Positions 33,320-43,431 of a stretch of 64,000 nt of DNA are shown here, piece by piece. The notes beneath the pieces were generated by a model. That model had not been told where the DNA came from. It searched no databases and saw only the letters and a program-made list of their open reading frames with translations. Source of the DNA: Parastagonospora avenae f. sp. tritici 18332-5. Lineage: Eukaryota > Ascomycota > Dothideomycetes > Pleosporales > Phaeosphaeriaceae. The stretch spans positions 248,001 through 312,000 of the forward strand of contig JAFJTR010000009.1 in assembly GCA_022559985.1 (NCBI GenBank), in the 5' to 3' direction. Within the stretch, counting starts at the first letter, position 1; every line of letters begins with the position of its first letter. The translations under genes and the position numbers were made by a program.

Positions 33320-34780
33320 ATGTCACACAATGAGGCGGGCAAAGCTCCTGCTGAAGCACCCGAGCTCAAGGATCACATACAGAACTTGCACTTGACGGAA
33401 TTTACCTCCGACAAAGCACCCGCTCCCGAGGTCATCACTGTTCCAGAGGCCGGACCGGTTGACGACGATTACGTAGTTGAGCCTACAAAGGAAGATGCAG
33501 AATTTGCTTTGTTCTGTATGATTAGGATATGAAAGACATTCGGTTCTTCGTCCGTAGTACTTGGCGCAAGCACAAAGCTGGTCACATCACTCTGGAGACT
33601 GCTGCGGTGACCATGAACGTAACTATCCAAATCATAGAGGAGTTGAAAATGGCGTTCTTGAAGTCCTTCCCGAGTCACCCTGAGTTCGAACACCACTACA
33701 GTTTACTCCAACACATTTGGGTGAAACGGTGGGCCGAAGATGTGGTAGAGACCCCAGAAGGTGGCCAAGAGTTCGAAGTAGCATACACAGATGGCGTGCA
33801 AGAGATCGGTTATCCGTCACTCTCGTGCTCACGGATTGCCTATCTGATCTAAAAGCTATTGCTTGTGCCTCTCTTGACCTGTCGTGACAAGCTGCCACAA
33901 CTCTTCAAATCCGTTATTCCATTCGCCGGTTACGAGATAAGATTTTGGAAAACACTTGCGCAGCTAGCCCTGGTGTGTTCAGATTCCGTCCGAGGCATTC
34001 CCCAGGATTGTGTTCTCAAGGCGATGTCCAGCATTCTGACGCGCAAGAAGTGTGCAACTTGGACATTGTTTGCCATGCAGTTTGTTCGGGACACGCAACT
34101 AGAATTTGGCAGTTCAGAGAAGGAACCTCGTAAAGAAATGCAGGCCACCACCGTACGTATACAGCTAGCGCTGGTCCGCTACATGGGGTCAGTTGCACAG
34201 AAGGACATCAGCAGCTGGCACAACACGCACTGGCAAGTCCTGCTCAATTTTCAAAACTGCATGGCTGTCGAGCTTGTTGGCGACTGGGCCGAGATGGTTA
34301 CCGGTATCAACAAGCGAGGTCTATCATGGAAAGGCCGATTGTTCGGGAAAGACTTCTTCCTCAACAACCATCACGCTATGCGAGGAATATATGGCCAGGG
34401 CAAGCTGCTTTCTGTGCAGAAGTGGGCGTCTACCATGGAAGCAACGCATGGCATTATACGCGCAGTCGCACATCTTTACCATGCTGCCAGAACCAGTGGC
34501 TTAATGACCGAGAATGCTCATTGGGAGGACATAGACTATTACATCAAGACCAGCGACGATGAAAACATTTTTGGATGCTCTCGTCCAGAGCGAGGAGGTG
34601 ACTTTCTCGGCTGCTTCCTTCGATCGTCTGGCTACTTGGTGTAAAAGAAAACACCTGCTGGTCGTCTCTCAAAAGAGGAGGTCCGAAAGGTCGAACGTAA
34701 ATTTGCGCAAGGAAAGGGCCGTCAATTACACTTCTTGTCGGATAATAAGTATCGTCAATATCTCAACTACGCGATCAGAC

Positions 34781-34830
34781 GCACTGATCGTGGCGCCTGA
34801 GCAGCGCACTGATCGCAGCGTCCGAGCAGC
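34781..34830 (+). repeat. 25-bp tandem duplication inside copy A
   Basis: 34781-34805 and 34806-34830 are adjacent copies of GCACTGATCG-N10-GCAGC. The four differences (offsets 11, 12, 16, 18) are all transitions (T/C, G/A, C/T, T/C). Confidence 0.75.
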
Positions 34831-34966
34831 GCTCAGACCAGAACCCCTGAGCCATCACTTCTGTAGCTCTCCTCCTTTGCACATAGAATCAATCCAAGTC
34901 AACCATCGAACAAAATGCATTTGTAGTTATCGTTATTTCCTTTCAGCACTAGTGCTATAGCCCTAC

Positions 34967-34986
34967 CAACACTTCTTGTCACGGTA
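34967..34986 (+). repeat. Short element shared with the 5' flank of copy B
   Basis: CAACACTTCTTGTCACGGTA here matches 39506-39526 with one extra T there. Both are followed by splice-donor-like GTATGT / GTAAGT, suggesting a conserved first exon or leader junction of the family. Confidence 0.6.
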
Positions 34987-35605
34987 TGTGCGTGCCTACA
35001 CCACCGTTCAACATGGTCAAGCCAGGCCTGGTCCAGCTTTCGATAACCCAAAGTTTCTCGTGGAGGCTTTCTGCACGGCCGATGACTATGAAAAACTCCG
35101 CAAGACCCTCACAGAACTTCGTGAAGCTGTCCAGGAAGATCAACATGCGCTGAGGTTCAACACGATGAGCTTTTGGTTGCGTTGTCACAGGCTCCTGCAG
35201 AAAATTCGCGATCAAGTCATGCAAACTGCTCCAAATGACTACCCAGAGCCAGAGTACGGGCACGGTTCGAGTCCAATCATGGTCGCTGCCTCGGTCCTCA
35301 GCGGAAGCTCCGGTTTCATACCAATCGATGGGCCGTAATTTGCGGGTGCTGCACAGCTGATGTCCCAGTTCGTTGCGTCCGAGGGCTCCATTGAGACCAA
35401 GGCCGCCAGCGACCAGACCAGAAGCAGTACAATTGTGAGAAGCACAGATGAAGAGGAGGAGCCCAGCTTTGAATGTCCGCCAGAGGATTTCGTTTCTTTC
35501 GAAACTCATGTCCGGTCTTACAGAAAGCGCAGAATCATATTGAAAAGAAAAGGGAAATTGGAGGAGGCTTTCGCTGACGGAACCTATTACGCTGAGGCAA
35601 GATGA

Positions 35606-35919
35606 TTTCGCCAATGCCTAGCATCGACAGATATTTGTTCCTTCCCACACTATTCTAATCAACGATCGCTTCAAGCCTTGCTGATACATCTGCCCCTCGC
35701 TCTAGCACCCATCACTTGGATTACAACATCGCCCGGTATTCTAAAAGTTCATCAGCAAATAGCACATATCCAAGAAAAATACACTCCACTCACGCAATCG
35801 CAGGTGTTCTAATCCAACCAAAAATTAGTCATAAGCCTTACAAGTGAACTCCACTCATTCGTGAATAAATATCACTTACACGATCAAACTAGTGCATTAA
35901 GTCAGTCATCTCTCGTCTC
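35606..35919. other. Short intergenic region, nothing recognised
   Basis: About 310 AT-rich bases between the tail of copy A and the stop codon of the cysteine-rich gene on the other strand. Confidence 0.45.
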
Positions 35920-36162
35920 TTAAACACGCGAAAAAGGACAATTTACATCAAACTCTGGCGCCGGGCTCAAACACACCCTGCATGTATCGATACACTCTTG
36001 CACACTGCCGCATGCGTCGGGTGGGAAGTTGTTGCAGGAGCGTTCGCAGTCGTTGATGTCTTGACATATAGCCAAGGAAAAGACTGGGTCAGCGGAGAGT
36101 CCGACTGATAGTCTGGTGATGGACAGGACTGCTGTTGTGAGGGTGAGGAATGAAAATTGCAT
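35920..36162 (-). CDS. Small secreted cysteine-rich protein 1
   Basis: Single exon, 80 aa. A signal peptide (MQFSFLTLTTAVLSITRLSV, cleavage near residue 22-24) precedes a mature part of about 56 residues with eight cysteines, enough for four disulphides. The spacing (C-x4-C-x3-C-x6-7-C and so on) matches no family I can name. A TATA-like CATATAAG on the minus strand (36222-36229) lies about 60 bases upstream of the ATG. Size, secretion signal and cysteine content resemble fungal apoplastic effectors or antimicrobial peptides, but the role is not shown by sequence. It is divergently transcribed from a second cysteine-rich gene. Confidence 0.7.
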   Translation of the reverse strand: MQFSFLTLTTAVLSITRLSVGLSADPVFSLAICQDINDCERSCNNFPPDACGSVQECIDTCRVCLSPAPEFDVNCPFSRV

Positions 36163-36727
36163 GTTGAGGATACGGGTGAAGAGTTCTGGGATGATTGTTC
36201 AATTCGCGCGGAAATAGATTACTTATATGCCTAGCTTTGATCAGAATTTTGTCAAGCTGGCCGTTAAGCGGGCATTTCCTGAAGATGTCTCATATCGCAG
36301 GTTCGCCTGACCGCGTCGTTTGCTGTCAGTTTGGCGTACAGCCATTAGATCTTGCACGTGGGGACTCGTCGTTCGAATTCCTGTAGATCAATTGCTTGGT
36401 AGTAAGCATGCTTGCACATTGTTGGAGTTCAATTGCTTGGTAGTCAGCATGTCTGTGATAGAATCCCTCTACGCTCGAAAAGCAGTCAGCGTGTTTGTGA
36501 CGGGGCGTACTCACCTTGCTTATCCTCTCCGCGGCATCTCAACAGCCACGAATGAATTCAGAGTCAGGTCAATTTGAAGGCAAAGCCTGCGACCAAGCCA
36601 AAGTATGACCGTGCAAAACATTTGGGGCATATAAAGCAATGATCGGGTCCACTTTGTCCTCGTTATTTCTATACCCTACCAGTTTTCACTCTCTTACTTC
36701 TTGTGAGGCACCAAAAAACAGGTCACG
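36163..36727. promoter_or_regulatory. Shared promoter region of two divergent cysteine-rich protein genes
   Basis: 565 bases with outward-facing TATA-like boxes: 36222-36229 (minus) and 36628-36637 (CATATAAAGC, plus, about 90 bases before the ATG at 36728). A 23-bp direct repeat sits near the middle. Bidirectional control is an inference from the layout. Confidence 0.5.
36388..36451 (+). repeat. 23-bp direct repeat in the divergent promoter
   Basis: TCAATTGCTTGGTAGTAAGC-ATG at 36388-36410 and the same with one A-to-C change at 36429-36451, start-to-start distance 41 bases (about four helical turns). Confidence 0.8.
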
Positions 36728-37106
36728 ATGCGTTCATTTTCCGTCTATTTTGTCTTGACGACTCTTTGCTCCGTCTCCCTGGCTGCACCAACTCTCGAAG
36801 GCGCAAAAGCTATCGCAAAGCTCAGAGGCCTAGAGGGCAAAGAAGATCCAGCGGCGCAGTATCTTGTCTGCTGCACTCAGCTTTGCACTCAATGTTCCAG
36901 CGTGGGCTGCGTTGTAAGTCATAGCCTATGAGATTCATAGGTGTCGAATTTCTCACTGACTCGGTTCGGTGATCTAGGGAGCCGTCCCGACGGACTGCAA
37001 TGACTCGGTTTATAATACTGTAGGCTCTCTGTATCTAGCGCGAGATAAGTTTTGGCTAATGTCCGATCGTAGTGTTGCAATCTGTAATTGGTGTGTGACG
37101 GACTAG
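36728..37106 (+). CDS. Small secreted cysteine-rich protein 2
   Basis: Modelled as exons 36728-36913 and 36978-37106 around a 64-bp intron (GTAAGT donor, GATCTAG acceptor, phase 0), 104 aa. A signal peptide (SVYFVLTTLCSVSLA) is followed by a short charged pro-region-like segment (KLRGLEGKED). The cysteine-rich core YLVCCTQLCTQCSSVGC continues past the intron with three more cysteines (TDC, ICNWC). Without the intron the frame ends at 36931 after 67 aa, so splicing decides whether the C-terminal half exists. No named family is recognised. It may be a secreted effector-like or defence peptide; function is unproven. Confidence 0.6.
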
Positions 37107-37586
37107 TTGAGATGAGGAAGAGTGTGTTGCGCTGCAGAAGGACACGGATGATGCCCACTTAAGCTATGACGAACTATTAGTTCAAGCTCCAGTCGATAGA
37201 CGATCGCTTCTATACAATAGCAAACAATATATCCATTAGCACATCTAAGCATACAACATCGTGACGAACTTCGCTGGATCACACGAACGTGTGTTTGTAA
37301 TTGAAATCGCTAGGTACTAACTTATCAGAGCTAATAACACACGTTTCCACCAACACATATAACCGCCTAAAAGATCTGCACTGTGTTGTCGCAAAGTGAT
37401 CCATCAACCTATCATTTAGGGACCTGACGTAACGTGTTGCTTGGCCGTGGCAGATGCGGAGATAGATCATCCGTAAGCAGCATACCTGGGTATATGAGCA
37501 GCCATATACCCCGTACAATCGACTACGGAACTGTTTCTCAATCCAGCTCATGTTCAACCGAAAGTCCAACGAAACAATTGCTCAAA
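37107..37586. other. Intergenic region, nothing recognised
   Basis: About 480 bases between the cysteine-rich gene and the PDI-like gene. The downstream frame is open from 37434, but the first convincing ATGs are 37494 and 37587. Confidence 0.45.
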
Positions 37587-39139
37587 ATGTCTACTTCCAA
37601 AGTGGTCCATGAGCTGACTTCTGCTACTTTGCGGCCATTTGTGGAGTCAAACAGTATCGGACTTTTGGCTGTACTCATGTTACCCCAGTCGAGACAATGT
37701 CAGACGTTTGTGCCTGTCTTCCGCTCGGTCAGTGATGGTGTTATCCTATATCCCCAGAGCGATCATGGCTTTCAAGATGCTTTTGCTGATAAGATATGGA
37801 AGATTGCCGAGGCGTCAGCCGAGACACCGATTGTTTTTGGCCAAATCAACGTCACGGGCAATTGGGATGCTGTATCTTCTTTCGAGATCAATACTTTCCC
37901 GCATGTTATGCTTTTCCAGGGCTTCGACTACTACAAAACATACAAAGGAGCGTTTGCGAAGAAAAGGTTTGCCTCTACGCAGAGTGAGAAGTCTTTTCGT
38001 TCACTGACGCAGAAAAGCATCATGTCGTACTTGGATCGCTATTTACAGTTCCCTGTAATTACAACCATCGGTATTGACACTTTATCTACGTTCAAGAGCA
38101 GCTGCGACGTTGTGGTAGTCGGGTATACTGACTTGAAAGATCATACCTCTACTGCCCATTTTGAGAGCTTAGCCACTGCTATGCACCCCGAGCTTGTGTT
38201 TGGCGTCACTGACAACACAGCTCTAGCGGAAGCAGAAGGTGTCAATACCCCTGTACTCGTGGTGTACAACAATGCTGCCCATGAACGACGCGCATTACCT
38301 ATCACCAGTGATACCGATCAGCTGAAAGCCAATCTCCGGAAAGCAGCCTTGCCACTGATGGTCGAATTGTACACTGAAATTCACGATAATTTACTCGATG
38401 TAAGCAAATCCCTAATCTCAACAATCCTTTCTGACCGCGCGTGTAGATGGGCACGCCTTTTGCATACATCTTCACGGAGCCAGACAGCATAATGATCAAA
38501 GGCTTCCATGCAAAACTGGAGCAACTGGCACGTAAGAACCGCCAAAAGATACAGTTCAGCATCGCTGCAGCCTCAGACGTCGAGTCTATCGTATTGGACA
38601 TGCATTTGCAGCCCTCGCACCTGCCTACCTTTGCGATTCGCGAGCCCTCCTCAAATATGCGCTACCCAATGCTGCAATCGACAACTGCGTCGCTTCCAGA
38701 ATTCATCACCGAGGTGACAGCCTTCACGGAAGACTATCTTGCTCTGAAGCTCCAACCCACCATAAAATCTGAACCTACACCACCTGCCTCGCCATCTGCT
38801 TTAGTAAAGGTGGTCGGACAGACATACGCATCCATCGTCAACAACTCCACGCGCGATGTGTTGCTGGTATTTTGTATCGAGGTTTGCGCACCGTGCGATC
38901 GGCTGTACCCGACGCTGGAAGCCCTGGCTGAAACGTTTCGCGCAGAAGAATCGCAGAAGGAGAAGACCACAGTGGCAACTGTCTTGCATGATAAGAATGA
39001 TACTGGGCTGCGGCGCGTACGAGCGTTTCCGACGATTATGCTGTTTCCGGCAAGAGACAAAGGCCGTCCAGTGAGGTTCCTTGGGGACAGAACGGTGGAG
39101 GCATTGACGGACTTCATTAGTGCGAACAGAAGTCTATGA
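37587..39139 (+). CDS. Atypical protein disulphide isomerase-like protein
   Basis: Exons 37587-38399 and 38447-39139 around a 47-bp intron in phase 0, 501 aa. The layout looks like PDI a-b-b'-a'. The N-terminal thioredoxin fold has lost the usual Cys-Gly-His-Cys: the equivalent place reads LPQSRQCQTFVPVF with one cysteine. The C-terminal domain keeps a CxxC as VCAPCDRLYPTLEAL (Cys418, Cys421), but with CAPC instead of CGHC, and the cis-Pro follows in RAFPTIMLFP. There is no signal peptide from ATG 37587 and no ER-retention tetrapeptide (it ends ANRSL), so it is probably not a normal ER PDI. An upstream in-frame ATG at 37494 adds 31 residues without making a signal peptide. Frame intact. Confidence 0.78.
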
Positions 39140-39722
39140 TATTATGAAGCTCGTAGTACCGGCCTCTGAGCCGTTGTTTAGAAGTGAAAGGCATTCAATG
39201 TTCTCATATCGTATGGAATGAGACGTGGAAGACTGGATGCCGGATGCTGGCAACTACATATCCTTCCATCACTAGAAAGTAAACCCCTACTTTGCTTCAC
39301 CATTCGTAAATGATTTGTTCTTCTCCTATTCGCTGTTCAGTACTTGCGCCAATGTACAGGGCGTTGAAGTAAGTTGATGACTTGGAGATAAATTTTTAAT
39401 CATATATTGCCTCGCTTCTTTGCTTCCCCAGCGGTGAGATTTCCTATGAACTCAAATGTTTTTTTTGGCTGGCCACCCACATAGCGGCTAGCACATTCAG
39501 TTTTGCAACACTTCTTTGTCACGGTAAGTGGACAAACCGTACTGACTTTGTCTTTCGTAAATATATCCAGTCATCCTGCTCATGCTTATCAAACTGACAT
39601 CTACTGGAACTCAGCGTGCTACTATGTTTGTACAATCGACAAAGAAAGCGGGAAAGCTCCTCTACTCATGATAAAGCGTCAAACTGACCTGTCAGCGATA
39701 CTTGTTCTGAATTCATCGCATC
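39140..39722. other. 5' flank of DUF6604-like copy B
   Basis: Contains the short element at 39506-39526 shared with copy A, followed by GTAAGT. No other feature was recognised. Confidence 0.45.
39506..39526 (+). repeat. Short element shared with copy A
   Basis: CAACACTTCTTTGTCACGGTA, the counterpart of 34967-34986, about 200 bases before the ATG of copy B. The splice-donor-like GTAAGTG overlaps its end. Confidence 0.6.
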
Positions 39723-42330
39723 ATGACTTCTCCAGAGGTGGCGTTCAACGCGTATCGCCAGTATGAGAGCAACAATAACAAGATCCTGCAATGGCTAGTA
39801 ACCATGGCGCAGACGCTCCAAGTCGGAAACGACATCCTCCAGCATATTGTCAAGACGCAGAGCACTCAAAAGGCGAAGAAATCGAAGAACAACTCTCCCA
39901 AAGATGATGCATCTCTGCAAATCACCATCGAAAACCTCCAAGAGCTCGCCAAGGCGGTGAAAGATGTGAAAGCACTGAAATTGCCGGAAGATATCATTAA
40001 CGCCGCGAAAGCTATCGCTAGCTTTCTTCTCGAATGTCATACATGGTTCCTCACACACGGGCTGGAGGCTGGAAGTGTCAAGCATTCCACATATGAACAA
40101 AAGGCAATCCTTGACAAGATCGACCAGAACACCGCCAAGGTTAAACAGCTCTCGCAGGCGATGAAGAATGTGTCCGAACTACTTTCACTACCACACGAAG
40201 ATGAGTCCATTGAGAAGGAAGAGGCTGATACGGAGCTGTCTGAACTCACGGCGGCGGCTACAAACCTTACTCTGGAAACGAACAATAATGAAATCACCCC
40301 AGGCTATGAGCTGGATGCCCCGACGCAACACGAAGCTTTAGCGCTGTACTCTTTCCTCAAAGATTGCACGAACGTTCAACTCTTCGTCGCCCGCACATGG
40401 CAGGGGTTCAGAGATGGGACCATTGACTTATTGTCTGCTTCTCTCCTGACGCATGTTGGCATCGCAATGCTTCAGGAGTGGATCAACGAACTCCGTGCAA
40501 CGGTGCCGCGACTCAAGAATCCGAACACTCGGAACATACACAAGATCTTGAAGGACATCATCAATGCCGAATATTGCTATTGGGACATCCTTCCGCAGAC
40601 AAGCTTGGGTGAAGTTGCCGGCGAAGTGGCATTCGAAGGCGTTTCGATTGCCACTGCTTTGAGTGGACGTACGCATAAAGACATGACCGGGGCGTTTGAT
40701 TTCAAACAGGGCAAGGGCAGGTACTGCCCCGATGATTACGGAGAGAAGGACAACGCGTTCTTCAGATGCATATCTCAGCTTGGCGGGCTCCAGTATTACG
40801 ACATCAATCTACAAAAGAGACTGAATGCAACGCGTCGAAACAATGATGTCGAACTAGCGTCGGAGGTGAGCGCAATCAAGAAAGGAGACAGGGAGAACGG
40901 CACACTCACAGATCATGCACCAGTAGGTCTTCGTTATGTGGAAATTCTTTCAGACCAACAAAGGTATGCGAGGGACGACGAGGAAACGTACAAACAGCGC
41001 CTCTAGAAATGCGACTACACGTACAAAGCCTGCTCGTCGTTTCTTGCAGGACAAAAGGACTCCTGGATCATCTATGCGGCGCAGATACTTCGCGACACAG
41101 TGTAGACTGTAAGAAGATGCGTCAGAAGGTTTAGATATACTACAAGACCAGATGTACCTCCTGGCTGCACAGTACAAAGTATACCTCTCCGATACTGGCA
41201 TCGACCACAGCGGCGAAAGACAGAGGCAGTGGAAGCAGGACATCGAGGAACAGTTCAACTTCCTCCAGACAGCCATCACGCAATCTGACTTCCAGAACTT
41301 CGCCAATAAGCTCGAGGTCAAACAGGAATCGGATACTAAAGAGGATGCCCGGTTTTCGTTGCTGGGGAATCACCCGATGCTGTGCGGTATCTTGTTGAAC
41401 GAAACGCGAAACAAGTTCAAGGAGATCTCCATCGATATAGCCAGTGAATAGGGACATATTATGGCGGTAGCGCATCTCTATAATGCTGCTCTCGAGTCTG
41501 GACGCATAGGGAAGAGCGCAACCTGGGTTAACATGGACTGGCTCATCGAGCGTCAGGGCAGTGAATGGGTCTTTGGACGTGAACGACCAAAGCTGCTTGC
41601 CGACTACATTCAATCCATCTGCGCGGCCTCGGGACTGAATCCTTCCACATTCGAACAGGGTCGGGCAGGGACCAGCGAATCGCGCGGTGCATTCCGACCA
41701 CTGCGGTTCCTGACGCGATACCTTGAGCTGGGCGTGAAGCGCGAGATCGATGAAGCTGGGAAGATCATCGGAGAGAGCAGGAAGTCTCGCGATATGCTGG
41801 CCAAGATGAGGGTCATGGCAAACGAGTGCGACGGAAGTACAGCAAGCACGGAGACCCTCACACCATGGCGACTCGCCCTTGAACAAGACGAGGTAGCGTT
41901 CAACTTCAACATCCTGGGCTTGCACATGAAGTGCTCGCGACTCCTTCGACAGATATGGGACGCGTACCTCAAAAGCGCCCCGAAAGACTACCCTGACGAA
42001 ATCTACGACAAGCCAGCCAACCTGAACTTGATCGCGGTCGAGCTGCTCCGTGATCTGACTGGTTGCAAGCGACAGAACAAAAGGATGTTTCTGACAGCGA
42101 CTGAATTGATGAGCGACGTCATTGAGCCGGACAGCGAACAAGGGTTCAAGCAGGCGACGGGGTTGACGCAATGTATGAGAATTTCGCGAGACGATGGAGT
42201 CGATGAAGGCGATGAGGACGATGAAGATGACGGGAACAGGGGATCAAGCGCTGATGAATCTTCTGCAGAGTCCGATGGTTCTGGGCATGAGCCACGTTCT
42301 GACGAGGGGTATGTGGAGGATGAGGAATGA
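39723..42330 (+). pseudogene. DUF6604-like family member, copy B, nearly full length but interrupted
   Basis: The most complete copy. Frame 39723-41006 encodes 427 aa: an N-terminal DUF6604-type start (AFNAYRQYESNNNKILQWLV), a central ALYSFLKDCTNVQLFVARTW block and a Glu/Asp-rich linker. Then TAG (41004-41006), a second TAG (41103-41105), a +1 frame change before 41152, frame 41152-41451 ending in TAG, and frame 41461-42330, which continues at once with AVAHLYNAALESG and the core QDEVAFNFNILGLHMKCSRL, ending in an acidic tail. The stop at 41449-41451 sits where copy C has Gln (ASE-stop-GHIM versus GCQGQIL). A GTATGC...TTGCAG intron (about 40962-41049) could remove the first stop, but nothing I found removes the others. 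Function unknown. Confidence 0.65.
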
Positions 42331-43221
42331 AAAGAGGGCATTGGGCGTTGGAAGTATGATAGTGGAGGAGTGGAGTGAGGGCGCAGTCGCGAATCAAGAC
42401 TTTGGGGTGAGCGCGTCACCATGCCGCCAACTTCAGACCAGGATAGCTGTTACTTACTTCCCTTTAATTTTCTCTATTGTTTGTATTGAGCAAGTGCATG
42501 AATGAAAGTGGATGGAGCTCGGGCGTGGTCCGCACTTTCCCCATCCGGAACCAAAAAGAACAAACAACTCCAAAAAACTGGACGCTGTGGGAATTGAACC
42601 CACGACCTTTCACAAGTGGGCACGTTGGAACATGCGAAGCGAACTGCAGTTATGTTAGAGAAAGACCCAGAGACTCAGATACATGATTCAGCTTACAATC
42701 ATACCCCTAGACCAAGCGCCCGTTATTCGTTGTTGTGGCTAAGCAGCAAAAAAATTAGTATCTATAACGGATTTTTCGATAGCGGCATAACAAAATGTTG
42801 GCGAGAAGCACGTTGGTAGAGATTGTGTTGGTGGGAAGGAGCGGGGCAGTAGTGGAGCAATTTCGAAGGGTGATGTTATCGTGGTGGGGTAATTACGGGT
42901 CGTGACACGCAGCGATAGCCTGCATGTGTACACGAAGACGAGCAATACAGCTTGGGCACCTCGAAAGTGTGAAAATACAGCAGAGTTGTTCAATCGTGAT
43001 ATGCATGCGTATTTCTTTCGCCCGAAACATCAATCTTCACTTATGAAATGCAACATCACCTTTCAGCACATATCACAATCACACCGAACAAGGAGCATCA
43101 ATGTGCATTTCATTTCATTGTAGACTGGTATAATGTGTCTGCTATCCTGCCGTCCATCCGAACTTAAAGCAGTGCTTCATCAGTGATTCCTCATCTCCAT
43201 CACCCAACCACGACTCCACCT
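42331..43221. other. Intergenic region holding a tRNA-like relic
   Basis: Besides the tRNA-like segment at 42579-42664 nothing was recognised. It marks the right edge of the accessory island. Confidence 0.45.
42579..42664 (-). tRNA. tRNA-like relic (possible tRNA-Ala CGC, degenerate)
   Basis: Reading the minus strand, a perfect T arm GTGGG-TTCAATT-CCCAC is followed by AGCGTCC-A and then a run of six T, as in a Pol III terminator. Upstream, TTCGC-TTCGCA could be an anticodon arm with a CGC (Ala) anticodon, an 18-base intron, and the pairing strand GTGAA. The D arm lacks the GG and the 5' acceptor strand does not pair well (one mismatch and several wobbles), so this is probably a decayed tRNA or a tRNA-derived fragment. 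Confidence 0.35.
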
Positions 43222-43431
43222 CTATTTCTTGCTCGTCGTCTCCTCCGCATGCTTAGCCAGCGGGTGCGTAGGGTTGCTGCTCAGTCCGCTCTTTGTGTCA
43301 TCGCTCGCCTTCTCCGCGCCCTTGGCAGGTGCGCCGCCCTGGTCGTTGACGTTGCCCGTGGTCTGGCCGGCTTGGGCGTCGGACTGCCTCTCGGGCTCGG
43401 GGGACTGGCGGCCAGCGTTGGGTGCAGACAT
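43222..43431 (-). CDS. Small conserved hydrophilic protein of Pezizomycotina
   Basis: Single exon, 69 aa. It starts MSAPNAGRQSPEPERQS, has a Gly/Gln/Asp-rich disordered middle, and ends with the recognisable block SGLSSNPTHPLAKHAEETTS. I recall very similar short proteins (starting with a GRQSP-type motif and ending LSSNP-HPLEKAAE-type) across filamentous ascomycetes, always without a known function. No signal peptide or membrane helix; probably cytosolic or nuclear and intrinsically disordered. Confidence 0.75.
   Translation of the reverse strand: MSAPNAGRQSPEPERQSDAQAGQTTGNVNDQGGAPAKGAEKASDDTKSGLSSNPTHPLAKHAEETTSKK

Larger units (their letters stand above)
33320..35605 (+). pseudogene. Decayed DUF6604-like family member, copy A (lacks N-terminal part)
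   Basis: Homologous in order to copies B and C: a linker (DHIQNLHLTEF), then the MKDIRFFVRSTWRKHKAGHI block, AVAHLYHAARTSG, and the core DQHALRFNTMSFWLRCHRLL. The N-terminal DUF6604-type region is absent. Breaks: a frameshift at 33512-33530 (frame of ALFC versus frame of MKDIRFF); in-frame TAA at 33850-33852 with the frame continuing; TAA at 34642-34644 followed by 51 readable codons to TGA 34798-34800; a frame change before 34976; and in-frame TAA at 35336-35338 followed by an acidic tail to 35605. The original function is unknown. Introns could explain one or two breaks but not all, since conserved blocks abut the stops. Confidence 0.65.

Noticed and set aside
40962..41049. Intron that would make copy B intact
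   Set aside because: A GTATGC...TTGCAG intron could remove the first TAG, but the TAG at 41103, the frame change before 41152 and the TAG at 41449 remain unexplained.
42477..42819. Short plus-strand frames over the tRNA-like segment
   Set aside because: They overlap one another and encode no recognisable protein; the tRNA-like structure explains the conserved-looking part better.
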